29,392 bases of DNA from Chromera velia (Eukaryota > Sar > Chromeraceae). Both the position numbers and the translations under genes were made by a program. The first letter of the stretch is position 1. Each line of letters starts with the position of its first letter. The notes under the pieces were generated by a model. It had not been told where the DNA came from, searched no databases, and was given only the letters and a program-made list of their open reading frames with translations. Shown in pieces: positions 20,505 through 29,392 of this stretch. Where the stretch lies: assembly GCA_018398765.1 (NCBI GenBank), contig JAHBMJ010001498.1:1-29392 (forward strand). Reading direction: 5' to 3'.

Positions 20505-22350
20505 CTATGCACGATCTGTTATAGGCCCTATGAAGATCCAAGAGGGCAGTCTCAACAATTGTCCCCCCTCCCCCTCTCTCTCTCCCTCTCCCTCCGCCCC
20601 CATTCCCTTCTCTGCAAGTTCCGTCTCTTGGAGGCTGCTCACAAGATCTGGAGAATCTTCCTGAAGTCCCGCCACCAACCGATAAAGGGCCGCTTCTCTC
20701 TCCTCCGTAATCAACACGTCTGTGCTACCCTGATCATGCACCCCATTTGCATTCGCACCGTCTCCCTGCATGCCACTCCTTCCCGTTGCCCCGCCGAACA
20801 CTTTTCTCTTTTGCGGAGAAGGGAAGGACCGCGAAGATATCATGTCCTTCTGTCCAAACGCGTCCCCCTGTGCTTCAAAGGACTCGGATGGCAGTCCCTT
20901 CAAGTCGGTGTGTACTCCATCCACCGTACTCGACCCTGAGGGGCCGACGAGAGACAAAAGCACAGGAACAACCACAATCCCGTGAGCCAAAGCAAAAGTG
21001 ATGGCCAGGGTGATCATCTTGAAGAACACGAGGAAGATGTTCGATTGGGACAATGCAGCAGGTGCCGCTGCGAGAAGCACCGTCACAGCCCCATGGAACA
21101 CCGGTGACCCCAATGTGCCCAGTGCTTCCACCGCCCTCTGCTGTCTCCCAACACCCAGAGAAGAGCTGAACGCGTGACAGATGTGGGCCACGTAGTCGAC
21201 AGCAAAGCCTGAAAGAAAGAATGCAAAAAGACTTCCGTATGAAAGCAAATGCATACACGGGCCACGTAGTCGACAGCAAAGCCTGAAAGAAAGAAACCAA
21301 CCAACCAAGCAAGGTGCGGGCATACACGTATGTTCTGAGGCATTTCTGCTCCATTCTCAATCGCTTCAAGTTCCTTTGCTGGCTGAATCCTCCTGGAGGC
21401 TGCCGCACACTGACTGCGTGACTTGGGAGATGACCACCATGTGGAGTTGATGTCAATGCAGTGAGATAAACAAACAAGTGCAGGAATGGAACTCAACTAC
21501 AAGAGGAACCCTATCGAGAACCGCAACGACGCATTCATTTTCTGTCCGTATTTCCTTTCTCTTCTCCGTTTCTTTCTTCTTCCTTTCTCTCTCGCATCTC
21601 CCTTCCTCTTTTCCCCTCGCCTGCTTTCCTTTTTCCTTCTCCTCCATCCATCCATCCATCCATCCCTCACTCACTCACCTGCGCAGATGATGAGGATGAC
21701 GGAGGTGAGCACGGACAGAGAGAGGTCTTGCATCACCATGTACCCAAGCATCCCGACGTCGATCGAGATCACCATCGCCAAGACAAACACGACTGCCCAG
21801 AAGCACTTGAGGACCACGAGGGAAACCGCCAAGGCAGCCAAGAGGACCCCCATCAGAGAGATTAGAGTTGACTCCAGAATCACAAGGTCCAACTCTGAAA
21901 GAAGGTGCAGCTGTTCCACATACCTGCATGCATGCGGACAGACAGAGGGAAGAAACCACACACACAGACTGTGTATGTTTTCTCATCGAAGTTGCCTTCA
22001 GCTTTTTGCACCACCGTCACAGCTATTTCACACTGTGTTTAGCTCAATCTGTCAGAGATGCTGCGACCCCCTTCTTCTCTTCTCTCCCCCAGCTCCTCCG
22101 AGTGTGGAAGGAAAAGTCGACTCACTCTTTTTTCTGTCCAATAACCAACCAACCGGCCACCCGACCTGGCGTGGAAGAGGCCTCTCTGGCTGAACTCGTC
22201 CAAGTCCTTTCGGATCCCGGTCATCTGTCTCGTCACACACCCAGAAGACATGCAGTGACCTTCCTCCACAGAGTAACGCCAGGTCTCCAGACCCCGCACT
22301 GCAACAGACAGACAGACATCATCACACAGGAGGATAAATGCACACCCAGA

Positions 22351-22383
<33 letters not shown>

Positions 22384-25300
22384 AGACAGACAGACAGACA
22401 GACAGACACCCTCGCCAAACTACCATCATGATCTGAGGCACTCCGTGCGAATGGCCCGGAAAGCGATCAAAATTAACTCCATTTGTTTTGACCCTTATAC
22501 TCATGTTGTGTTAAGTGCCGCCTCAGCTCTATTTCCGGGACATGCATCTGCGTGCGTCAGATTTTTCAATCGGAGATTCAGCACGCTCGACGTACATACG
22601 CGCGCTCCCACCTCAACTCTTTGTAAGTGCCCCTCAGCTACGCTTTCCGGGCCACTTCCCTTCCAACACACCACTGAAGCTTCCCGGACACAGAAAACGA
22701 AAAGTTAGTTCAAGGACCAACAACAGAAAAAGAAGTCATCAGTCCCCCCTCGCCCCTCTTCGTCTAACCTACTCACTTGTCTCAGGGTTTTTCCAGACAA
22801 AATCAAATTTATAGTAGTGCCCCACGCGAGACTGCAGCCAGTCTCCCAGTCTCTCCTCAAACTCTTCCCGAGACCCCCACGTGGCCTCCCCGGACCTCCT
22901 CCTTTCCTCTAAAAACGCCCCCAGACCACACCGCACAGAGTTTTGGTACCTGCAACCAAAGAAGAAAGGGAGACACGTACACATACACACACACCTTCAG
23001 ACTGAAAGACGAGGAGACAGCGCACAAGGGAACGGCAGTCAATCGGAGGCATGTAGAGAGGAAAACCGGATAGAGAAAAAAAAAAGCCTTGCGTTGTGCA
23101 AGCATTCCAGCTGAAGCGACAAAAACAAAAAAAAGCCCGCTGCCTCCCTCCTTCCCAACCAACTGACTCCGCATCTTCCTGCACAGCCACCATCTGGAGC
23201 AGCGTGTCTTGAACATCCTTCTCCCACCACTCCGCACCCGGATCGAAAAAAACTGTCCCCACAAGGCCGGTGTCTTCAAATTTCTTGAAATATTTGAAGA
23301 AATCTCGCACAGGGCTGTCCAAATTGGACAGCTCCTGTGGCTGAAGCCCGTACCTCATGTTGGGCAGGTACGAAATTGCAACACCAAGATACAACAGCCA
23401 CAGTAAGATCACGACCACGATTCCCACGGGGTGCACAAGCCAACGAGCATACCAGTTGGTGATCATGCGGATCGACCAACCGGAGAAAGTACCGGGAGCA
23501 ACAGGGACAGCCGCTGCGGTTTCTTTCGACGGAACTTTCAGAAGGCCGAGCCTCTGGGATCGGACCTGGAGGGAGTCAGGTGACTTTTCGTTTTTCCTTC
23601 TCACGTGTGCCTTCTCACTAGCACAGGAGGAAGGGTGTGCCTCTGCACTCCCCCCCGGACCTTGCCTCCTCCCATTCACTCGGGCTTGTTCTCCAGGGCG
23701 GTGGGAAGAATCTGCAGGGACCCCTGCAGAAGAAGCGTGGTGTTCGTTTGATCTTGAGAAATGGCTCGATGCCTTTGCTTCTGTGTGGTAAGAGGAGAAA
23801 TGCATATCATCAGTGGGCCTCTCCCCCGTGCCTTCACCTTCCCCCTCTCCTTCTTCAACATGGGCAGGAGGGGAGAAAGGCGAATTGGAGTGCTGAAGAG
23901 GACTGAGGGGAGATGGTTCGTTGACCCCGTCCTCCTGCAGGTGAGTGGGGTGAGAAAGAGACAGACCCGGGGGGGTGCGGTCGTAGTGAGAGGATGTGAA
24001 GTGGAGACCCGATCCATCGCTCGGCTGCTTCGGGGACTGTGAAGCTTGAGCGTCTGTGTGATCTCCTTCCTCCACCTCTCCCTCTTCCGCCTCCTCAACC
24101 AAGTCTTCCCCTGGATCGGCATCCAGCAACAGAGGGGCGACGGTCGCGGCGGTGTTCATCCGTCTCGCATTCACTCGCCGTTGGGGTCTATGTAATTCGG
24201 ACTCTTCTGAACTGTGGAGGGGCATTGCGTCTGTCTCTCTGTCTACACCTGGAGGCGAAAGCGCTGTCCCCGCGAGTGACGGGTCGAGTCCGGAATTGGA
24301 ATGTGTGGTTGTATTCCTTTTCTCCCGGTCTCTCTGCACCTTGCTGCCTCTTTTCGGAGCGGTCATTGAGGATCCTCTGTGACTTGGCTTCCCTGAGCTG
24401 CCCGCTTCTGTTGATGAGTGGGAATCCGAAACGGTGGGGGGGGAATTGGAAAGGGCGGGTCGGAGTTTCAGGTAGGTCACATGAGACCATCTTCGTGGGT
24501 GGAGGGCCTGTTCAACTGCGAGTTGAAGGAAGACCTGTTGTTGGACAAGGAGATCCTCTGCCTCCTCTAACATCGCACGTGCGGTGTCTACCTTCGCTTG
24601 CGCACTCGCAGCCTCCTCCTCTACCCCCTGTGCAATCAGAAATTTCTTTCGCGTTTCAAACAAATCTAGGGCCGGGTCTTCAAGATCCCGTGCGGACTGG
24701 GATCGGAACGGGTTGGAGGTGAGCACCCTGATGAGACTGCGGATGTATCCTTTCTCTTCCAAGGCTTCTCGACGTGCGTCGAGACCCAAAAATGCCAAAA
24801 AAAAGGTCAGACACATCAAGTAACCAAACACAAGAGCGACAAGCATGAACAAACAGAAGTTTCGAATGGCAAACGAAGGAGAAGCCAGACCAAACGCAAG
24901 ACCCAAAACATCAGTTGCAGTCGTCAAAGAAATAGACATCCCCGCTTCTGCCACTGTCAAGCCAACTCGCTCTCTCGGCCGTCTGGGCAGCAGCCCTTCT
25001 TTCTGCCGCCGGACCGATCTCACATCTGCCCCCGTAAGATTATACAGCCCCAAGATGACAAAAAAGTCATCCACCCCAATTCCAAGAACAAGAAACGGCA
25101 CTGCGGTGTTGGCACTCGTGTGGGGGAGCCCGAAGAGGTAGAGGAGACCCGAGGCCCCCAGATATCCCAACACAGGTGCTAGAGTCCCCATCAACGTCGG
25201 CACAACTTTCCACTCAGAGACCCTCCTGGAGAATTGAACACCGACTGCGTACAGGCAGAGAATGACGGTGATCACCCCGTATCTTACGAGGTCACCTGTC

Positions 25301-27077
25301 GTGATCATGGTCGACTCCTCAAGGGCGTCGTCTGCAACACAACAGAGCACTTGAAAGTAGTGTGAAGAATTCAAATGCGTGCATGGACCCGGAACGATTC
25401 TCAAGTCGCTGAAGCACGTCACCAACGGAAGAGACGACGGGGCAAAAAAACTTAGATGGATAGAAGGCAGTCCGACAAGGTGCGTCTTCAGTTGACCTTT
25501 CGGCTAACCGCAGCTGCGACTGCACGGTAGCATCGATGATGTAAAAATGCTCACAAGACGGCGAGATGTGAAAGACCAATCCAAACATACATCCCCTTTT
25601 GACTCTTGACTGACCATAGCTACGACTGCTGAGGATTTTCACCTTGATCTCGGGGTTCGAGGCCCATTTGGGGTTCTGCTTCAGTTCTTCCTCCACTGCG
25701 GCTAGCCACCCCATCACCTCATCCGTCGTTGCGTTGCGATGGGGATGTGGCCCTGTGGGGTTTCTTCTCATATCTGATGGCGTCTCCGGATCTTGGGGAG
25801 ACGGCGTGAAGGGCATTCCGTCTCCCGCCTGTGTCCGGTAGAATAGGGCGACTCCCTTCGCAGATACGACACGCACATGCCGCAATTGATCCCCACCCTC
25901 CTGCTCTAACCTCTGTTGGAGCTGCTTGCAATCTTTACGCACGCCTACTTCCTCCGCCCCATCCACGAGTACGCACTTCGCTCCGGTGAACAAGGTAGGA
26001 ACGTCAACCAAACGCATCGCCCAAGGGCGAGGTGCAAATTGATGCGAAGGCCACCGAATAACAGGCCTGCCAAATCTACTCATGTACCCACGATCCCGCT
26101 GATCCAGGTCGTTCTGTGTTATTCTGTACAATTTTGGGAGTGCTGCGTACTCACAAACCCCATCACCCTGCATTCGACAGACATCACGAAACTGGACGCT
26201 CTTGCCCCCCTTTTTGGGGAAGCGCACTTTCAGACTTCTGATAGAGTCGTCAAGCGCATCTATCTCCTTCATTGCAGATGGACTCATTAGATTCACATCC
26301 CCTCCCTGCCCGTCGTCTCTGGGAAGAACAAGGACCGAGACCCAAAAATTCGGACCTCCGAAGGACTTCCGCATGCGCTGGATGTCCTGCACACACGCAC
26401 ATAGGTGGAGAAGAGGGGGGGGGGGGCAGTCATGAAACGGCGACACGAGGGCCAAAGCAAGCGCGGATGGGAAAAAGGGCGAGAGGACGAAACACAGAGG
26501 GAGGGACGGAGAGAGGGGGGGGAGAGAGGGAGGGAGGCGAAGAGAGGGGAGGAGGGGGGATCCAGTCCCAGAAGGACAGTGCATGTGCAGTCAAGACCAG
26601 GCATAAAGTGAGAGGACCAAGAGTGGGCAAGAGAGAAGGCGCTCAATTAACCGACCCTTGCCGTCTCGCTGTCTGTGGGGGCAAAGTCTTTTGTCCATTG
26701 ATACCGCATGGAGGCCCTCATGAGACCCAGGGAGAGGAGAGCACAGACAAGAAAAGAGACTCCAATGATCTGCAGATGCACGCAAGCAGGCAGGCAGTAA
26801 GTCAGTGGAAGGGAAGAGCACAGTTCTGTAATGGGACATTGAGAAAGGTGCAGTTCTGCACATCTTCTGCGCTGAAACGTCAAAAAGACAAACTCAAAAA
26901 GGCTGAAGGAAGACAGAAGAGGGTAAACAAACCCACCAGAAGGGGAAAGTCGTAGGCTGCATAGCCGACTCTCTTGAAGAACATGGAAGTGGAAGCATAC
27001 ATTCTCGCACGAGCGCTTCCAAAGCACCCAGCGAACCTCTTCCATCCCTTTCGACAGTCAGATTCCTTCCTGTCCAT
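20505..27077 (-). CDS. Patched/NPC1-like RND transporter with sterol-sensing domain, eight exons
   Basis: The exons are 27077-26937, 26769-26656, 26386-25615, 25331-23168, 22949-22777, 22298-22166, 21923-21679 and 21208-20505 (1481 aa); every junction closes in phase. The order is the family's: TM1 (about 44-64, FPLLIIGVSFLVCALLSLGL), a large luminal or extracellular loop (86-345), then TM2-6 as the sterol-sensing domain (about 355-525) with GIGVDDFF at 426-433. A hydrophilic loop follows (about 530-960), then TM7 near 976-998, a second loop, and TM8-12 with GFAVDYVAH at 1248-1256. The Asp in GIGVDD and GFAVD match the charged residues of RND proton relays, so transport activity is plausible. 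Patched-family members move sterols or related lipids. The start is uncertain: the ATG at 27077 has G at -3 and +4, but an acceptor-like ACATGCAG upstream could bring in another exon. Family level is firm; the exact subfamily is not. Confidence 0.88.
21185..21295 (-). repeat. 37-bp direct repeat duplicating the exon 8 splice acceptor
   Basis: Bases 21185-21221 are repeated exactly at 21259-21295, 74 bases apart. The copy at the lower coordinates contains the real acceptor (CTTTCAG) and the first coding bases of Patched exon 8. The other copy lies in the intron and carries the same acceptor and GFAVDYVA codons. Confidence 0.9.
22341..22408 (-). repeat. (CA)n-(CAGA)n microsatellite in a Patched intron
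   Basis: It lies 42 bases upstream, in sense orientation, of the exon 6 acceptor. On the sense strand it reads as TCTG and TG repeats. Confidence 0.95.
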
Positions 27078-27992
27078 ATCGATAAGGCTAAGGGATCCTT
27101 CAACAGACAAGAGCACAGTATCAGGCACGGGCCTGCATGTGGAATGAGAGAGAAGAACAGGTCAAGATAGTCAGAGCAGACTGAGAGAGACTTCGCTGTT
27201 GGAAGACTTCCTCAATTGACGGCCGGCATGCAAAAACGAAAGATTACGCAAAGAGATGAGTACTCGCGTGTCAATAGAGACCTCCTTTGATCTACCGGAA
27301 GGTCAGAAGCAGCATTCGAATGTGGGCTATGACTGTTCTTTGTGCCTTCGCCAGATCAGATAAGCTCTTCTTTCGTCCCTTTTGAACTGACTGGCATAGT
27401 TCAGCCGTCTCCGTGAGTCCGCGTGACAATTTTTAATCACTTCAATCAAGCCTGTCGCGCGCGCGCCTCTAAAGCGAACTGAGCGAACTGAAATGCCAGG
27501 CCATGGGCCGGGCCCGGCCGTGCATGGGGCCGAATTTTTCGCGCGTGCGCGTTCATCATCCCGGCCGGCCGCGCCGCGAGTGCATGACATCGCGTGTGAC
27601 GGCTGCAACGCGATCGATGCTGAGAGCAACGCGATGCTGAGATGACGCCCTTGCAATTTCCGAGATGGATCGAAAGAGTGGGAAAGAAATGGAAAGACTG
27701 TCCCTCCTCATGAACTGATATACACATATGTCGTCAGAGGAAGAATTGTCAAAATCACTGTCGATCAGCCTACAGGGTCTCCAGCTTGATTGAGACACTC
27801 GTGCAGCAGCTGCACCGCTTACTCTGCTTTGAAGTTCCATTCAATGAGACCTCTGACAGTCAACCTCTCTGCGACACGAGGGGAACGCCTTCATTTTTCT
27901 CCCACCATCACCAATAATCAATCAACGAGTTGGAGAAGTCTTCTCCACCCGCCTCTACATTTGAAAACTTTTTTTGGCAAAGCAAACTGACG
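27078..27992. promoter_or_regulatory. Divergent promoter region between the Patched-like and unknown genes
   Basis: The 915-base spacer between two outward-facing start codons has a CpG-dense core at about 27454-27605 with CGCGCGCGCC, GGGCCGGGCCCGGCC and CCGGCCGGCCGCGCCGCG. It may serve both genes. A noncoding first exon of the Patched gene could also lie here. Confidence 0.4.
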
Positions 27993-29111
27993 ATGTTTGG
28001 TGAGAACATCTCGTGTCGTCTGGAATCGAAAAACAACGTCACTCAAAGCATCGATCGATCCTCCTCCCCTGGAATGAAACTCTTCTGGTGCCAAGCAGAA
28101 AGTATGCAGCTGCACCATCCCGAATTCACAGAACTCTCTGAGGCCACTGACTTCCCTCCCGGTTGTTGCCTTGTCATCACGGGCTGTGAGGATTTGCCTG
28201 GTCTCGAAAGTGGAACAGAGTGGCAGTTGTTTCTTGTTCCCAAACTTGACACTCCATCCGTGATTGCCGAGGACACCGTCTATCAACGATACGACGAGTA
28301 CTGGAAAGTCCCCTGTGCATTCGGAGGCAGCCGCTTTCTGACAGAAGACGAGAAGGAGTTGGTTTGGACGTATAAAAGCAATGCAAAGGTTGTGATCCTC
28401 TCTGAAGCACTTGATGTTGCAATCAAGGCTCGCAGCCTCCCTGCAGTGCTACTGATCATCCAGGCTTCCATTTATGGGTTCGAGAGAGCCATGAGGAAGG
28501 GGCAGGACGTTGTGAATCTTGCCATCATGCGGATGCAGCAGAGGGCCGCGGCCTTTGCGGTTGAGATTCTTCAGCAGCCGCTTTCTTCGTTTGTCGCTTT
28601 TAACGGAGACACTCAGAGAGAGGCTTCGTTCGTCAAATCGCTCACCGCGAACTTTCGCAAGATGGACAAGGACTTCCAGGACATGGTTGGCATTCTTTTC
28701 AAAGCTGCGATGGACGCCTGCTACTACTTCGACAAACCTGGAGACCCTACGATTGATTTGTACTGCCAAAGTTTGTCCAACATCCTGGATTCCGCTTGGG
28801 GTCTGCTGTACAACGCAGGGCTAAACGCGTACACTCGGGCCGTACACCTGATGAAATCCATAGAGAATGATGACTGCAAAGAAGATCCCATGGAGGCAGC
28901 GCAGCTAGCAGCCCGGTGGCTCAGAAAAGCGGAGAAGTACTTGTGGACGGCAGGTCGAGAGATGCGACAGGCCGACGAGGGAGTGGACATGCAGTCGATA
29001 GCGAACCTGGATCTTCTCTTCCTCGGTCTGTACGCGGAAGACCCTGGTGAGATGATCTCCAAAGGACGCGGCTGTAGTATCTGGAGGACCAAAGAGTCAG
29101 TCGATCAGTGA
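27993..29111 (+). CDS. Unrecognised 372-aa protein
   Basis: The frame is open from an in-frame TAA at 27915 and the first ATG is at 27993 (start MFGENISCRLESK). It continues without interruption for 373 codons, and codon third positions are mostly G or C, as in the other genes here. The N-terminal third is mixed, with Cys residues and a FPPGCCLVITG stretch. The rest (about 130-345) looks mainly alpha-helical, with LPAVLLIIQASIYGFERAMR and MEAAQLAARWLRKAEKYL. There is no signal peptide, obvious membrane segment or catalytic motif. A donor-like CTG|GTGAGA near 29045 means the last 20 or so codons could be intronic and the gene could continue downstream. I cannot assign a family. Confidence 0.7.
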   Translation: MFGENISCRLESKNNVTQSIDRSSSPGMKLFWCQAESMQLHHPEFTELSEATDFPPGCCLVITGCEDLPGLESGTEWQLFLVPKLDTPSVIAEDTVYQRYDEYWKVPCAFGGSRFLTEDEKELVWTYKSNAKVVILSEALDVAIKARSLPAVLLIIQASIYGFERAMRKGQDVVNLAIMRMQQRAAAFAVEILQQPLSSFVAFNGDTQREASFVKSLTANFRKMDKDFQDMVGILFKAAMDACYYFDKPGDPTIDLYCQSLSNILDSAWGLLYNAGLNAYTRAVHLMKSIENDDCKEDPMEAAQLAARWLRKAEKYLWTAGREMRQADEGVDMQSIANLDLLFLGLYAEDPGEMISKGRGCSIWRTKESVDQ

Positions 29112-29392
29112 GCCAGTAAGCCATGCAGAGATTTTTTTCAGCCAGGAAGGCACGGAGTAGTTCGGTCAGCGAGTCACCTGAGGGAACCGGTCCTAAAGTC
29201 ACACAGTGAGTTCCTCAGAGTGACGTCCAATTTCTTCATTCATTCATTTGCCGACTCGATGAATCAACAACCGGCCTGGCAGCCCGCCCTTCCGTCAGGC
29301 AGTCTGTCAAACAGCGGAACAAACCGGGAAGTCCTGACAGAAGCTGTCAGAAAGAGAGAGAGAGAGAGGGGGGGGGGGGGGGGGGGGGGGGG
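29112..29392. other. 3' flank ending in a G homopolymer at the contig edge
   Basis: No gene is seen. The window ends with GAGA repeats and a run of 25 G (29368-29392), which probably marks where assembly stopped. Confidence 0.7.

Noticed and set aside
19829-20939. Long Lys/Glu/Arg-rich plus-strand reading frames, one of 349 codons
   Set aside because: They are translations of the GAAA purine tract and then of the antisense strand of the last Patched exon. They show no domain.
21259-21323. Upstream copy of the GFAVDYVA codons as the true start of Patched exon 8
   Set aside because: Reading on from this copy does not give the conserved AHICHAF continuation in frame. The lower-coordinate copy does, and it closes phase with exon 7.
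24039-24722. 227-codon plus-strand frame
   Set aside because: It lies entirely antisense to Patched exon 4, whose protein has clear family motifs. No independent coding evidence.
27128-27230. Earlier start of the Patched-like protein at a GTG (27128) or at the ATG near 27229
   Set aside because: The GTG is not a likely eukaryotic start and the upstream ATG runs into a stop after five codons. An upstream exon joined at ACATGCAG remains possible but unproven.
1-29392. tRNA, rRNA or snRNA genes
   Set aside because: No stretch with recognisable cloverleaf arms, rRNA core or snRNA features was seen by eye. A covariance-model scan would be needed to exclude small RNA genes.

Overview
This window is nuclear DNA of a flagellated eukaryote, probably a protist. 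The genes are broken by GT-AG introns in phases 0, 1 and 2. One gene is an unmistakable intraflagellar transport subunit (IFT56/TTC26). The gene spacers hold AT-rich tracts, microsatellites, a small LTR-type element and nested DNA transposons. The octamer TGCATGCA occurs at least 14 times, nearly always outside coding exons. That palindrome is known as an ApiAP2-type promoter motif in apicomplexans, so an alveolate such as a chromerid alga is a reasonable guess, but the lineage is an inference. The sequence is a draft contig: it has an 11-base gap at 11365-11375, an ambiguous base at 6349, and it ends in a G homopolymer.

Layout, left to right. 1-198 holds the N-terminus of a minus-strand gene running off the window. 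897-4498 (minus) is a three-exon gene with TPR-like repeats and a GT41 (O-GlcNAc transferase/SPINDLY family) catalytic domain whose donor-site motifs have diverged; its first exon supplies a possible signal peptide. 6056-8565 (minus) is a multi-exon gene with an N-terminal C3HC4 RING finger followed by several membrane segments. It is divergent from IFT56 (9349-12914, plus, five exons). 12915-20504 is a repeat-rich stretch of 7.6 kb: a TRIM/LARD-like element with two 330-340 bp terminal repeats and a polypurine tract (13461-15413), then a hAT-like element (15692-17513) inserted inside another TIR element (15653-17924), each flanked by perfect 8-bp target duplications. 20505-27077 (minus) is an eight-exon Patched/NPC1-like RND transporter with a sterol-sensing domain and a hydrophilic loop of about 430 residues. 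27993-29111 (plus) is an unrecognised protein, divergent from the Patched gene across a CpG-rich spacer.

The genes do not form an operon-like unit. The ciliary gene and a Patched-family protein are near each other, but the sequence does not show a functional link. The exon models were built by hand: in every multi-exon gene the reading phases close exactly at every proposed junction. The most unusual features are the GT41-like protein with altered catalytic residues and a possible secretory leader, the nested transposons with an internal minisatellite, a 37-bp duplication that copies a Patched splice acceptor, and the TGCATGCA enrichment.
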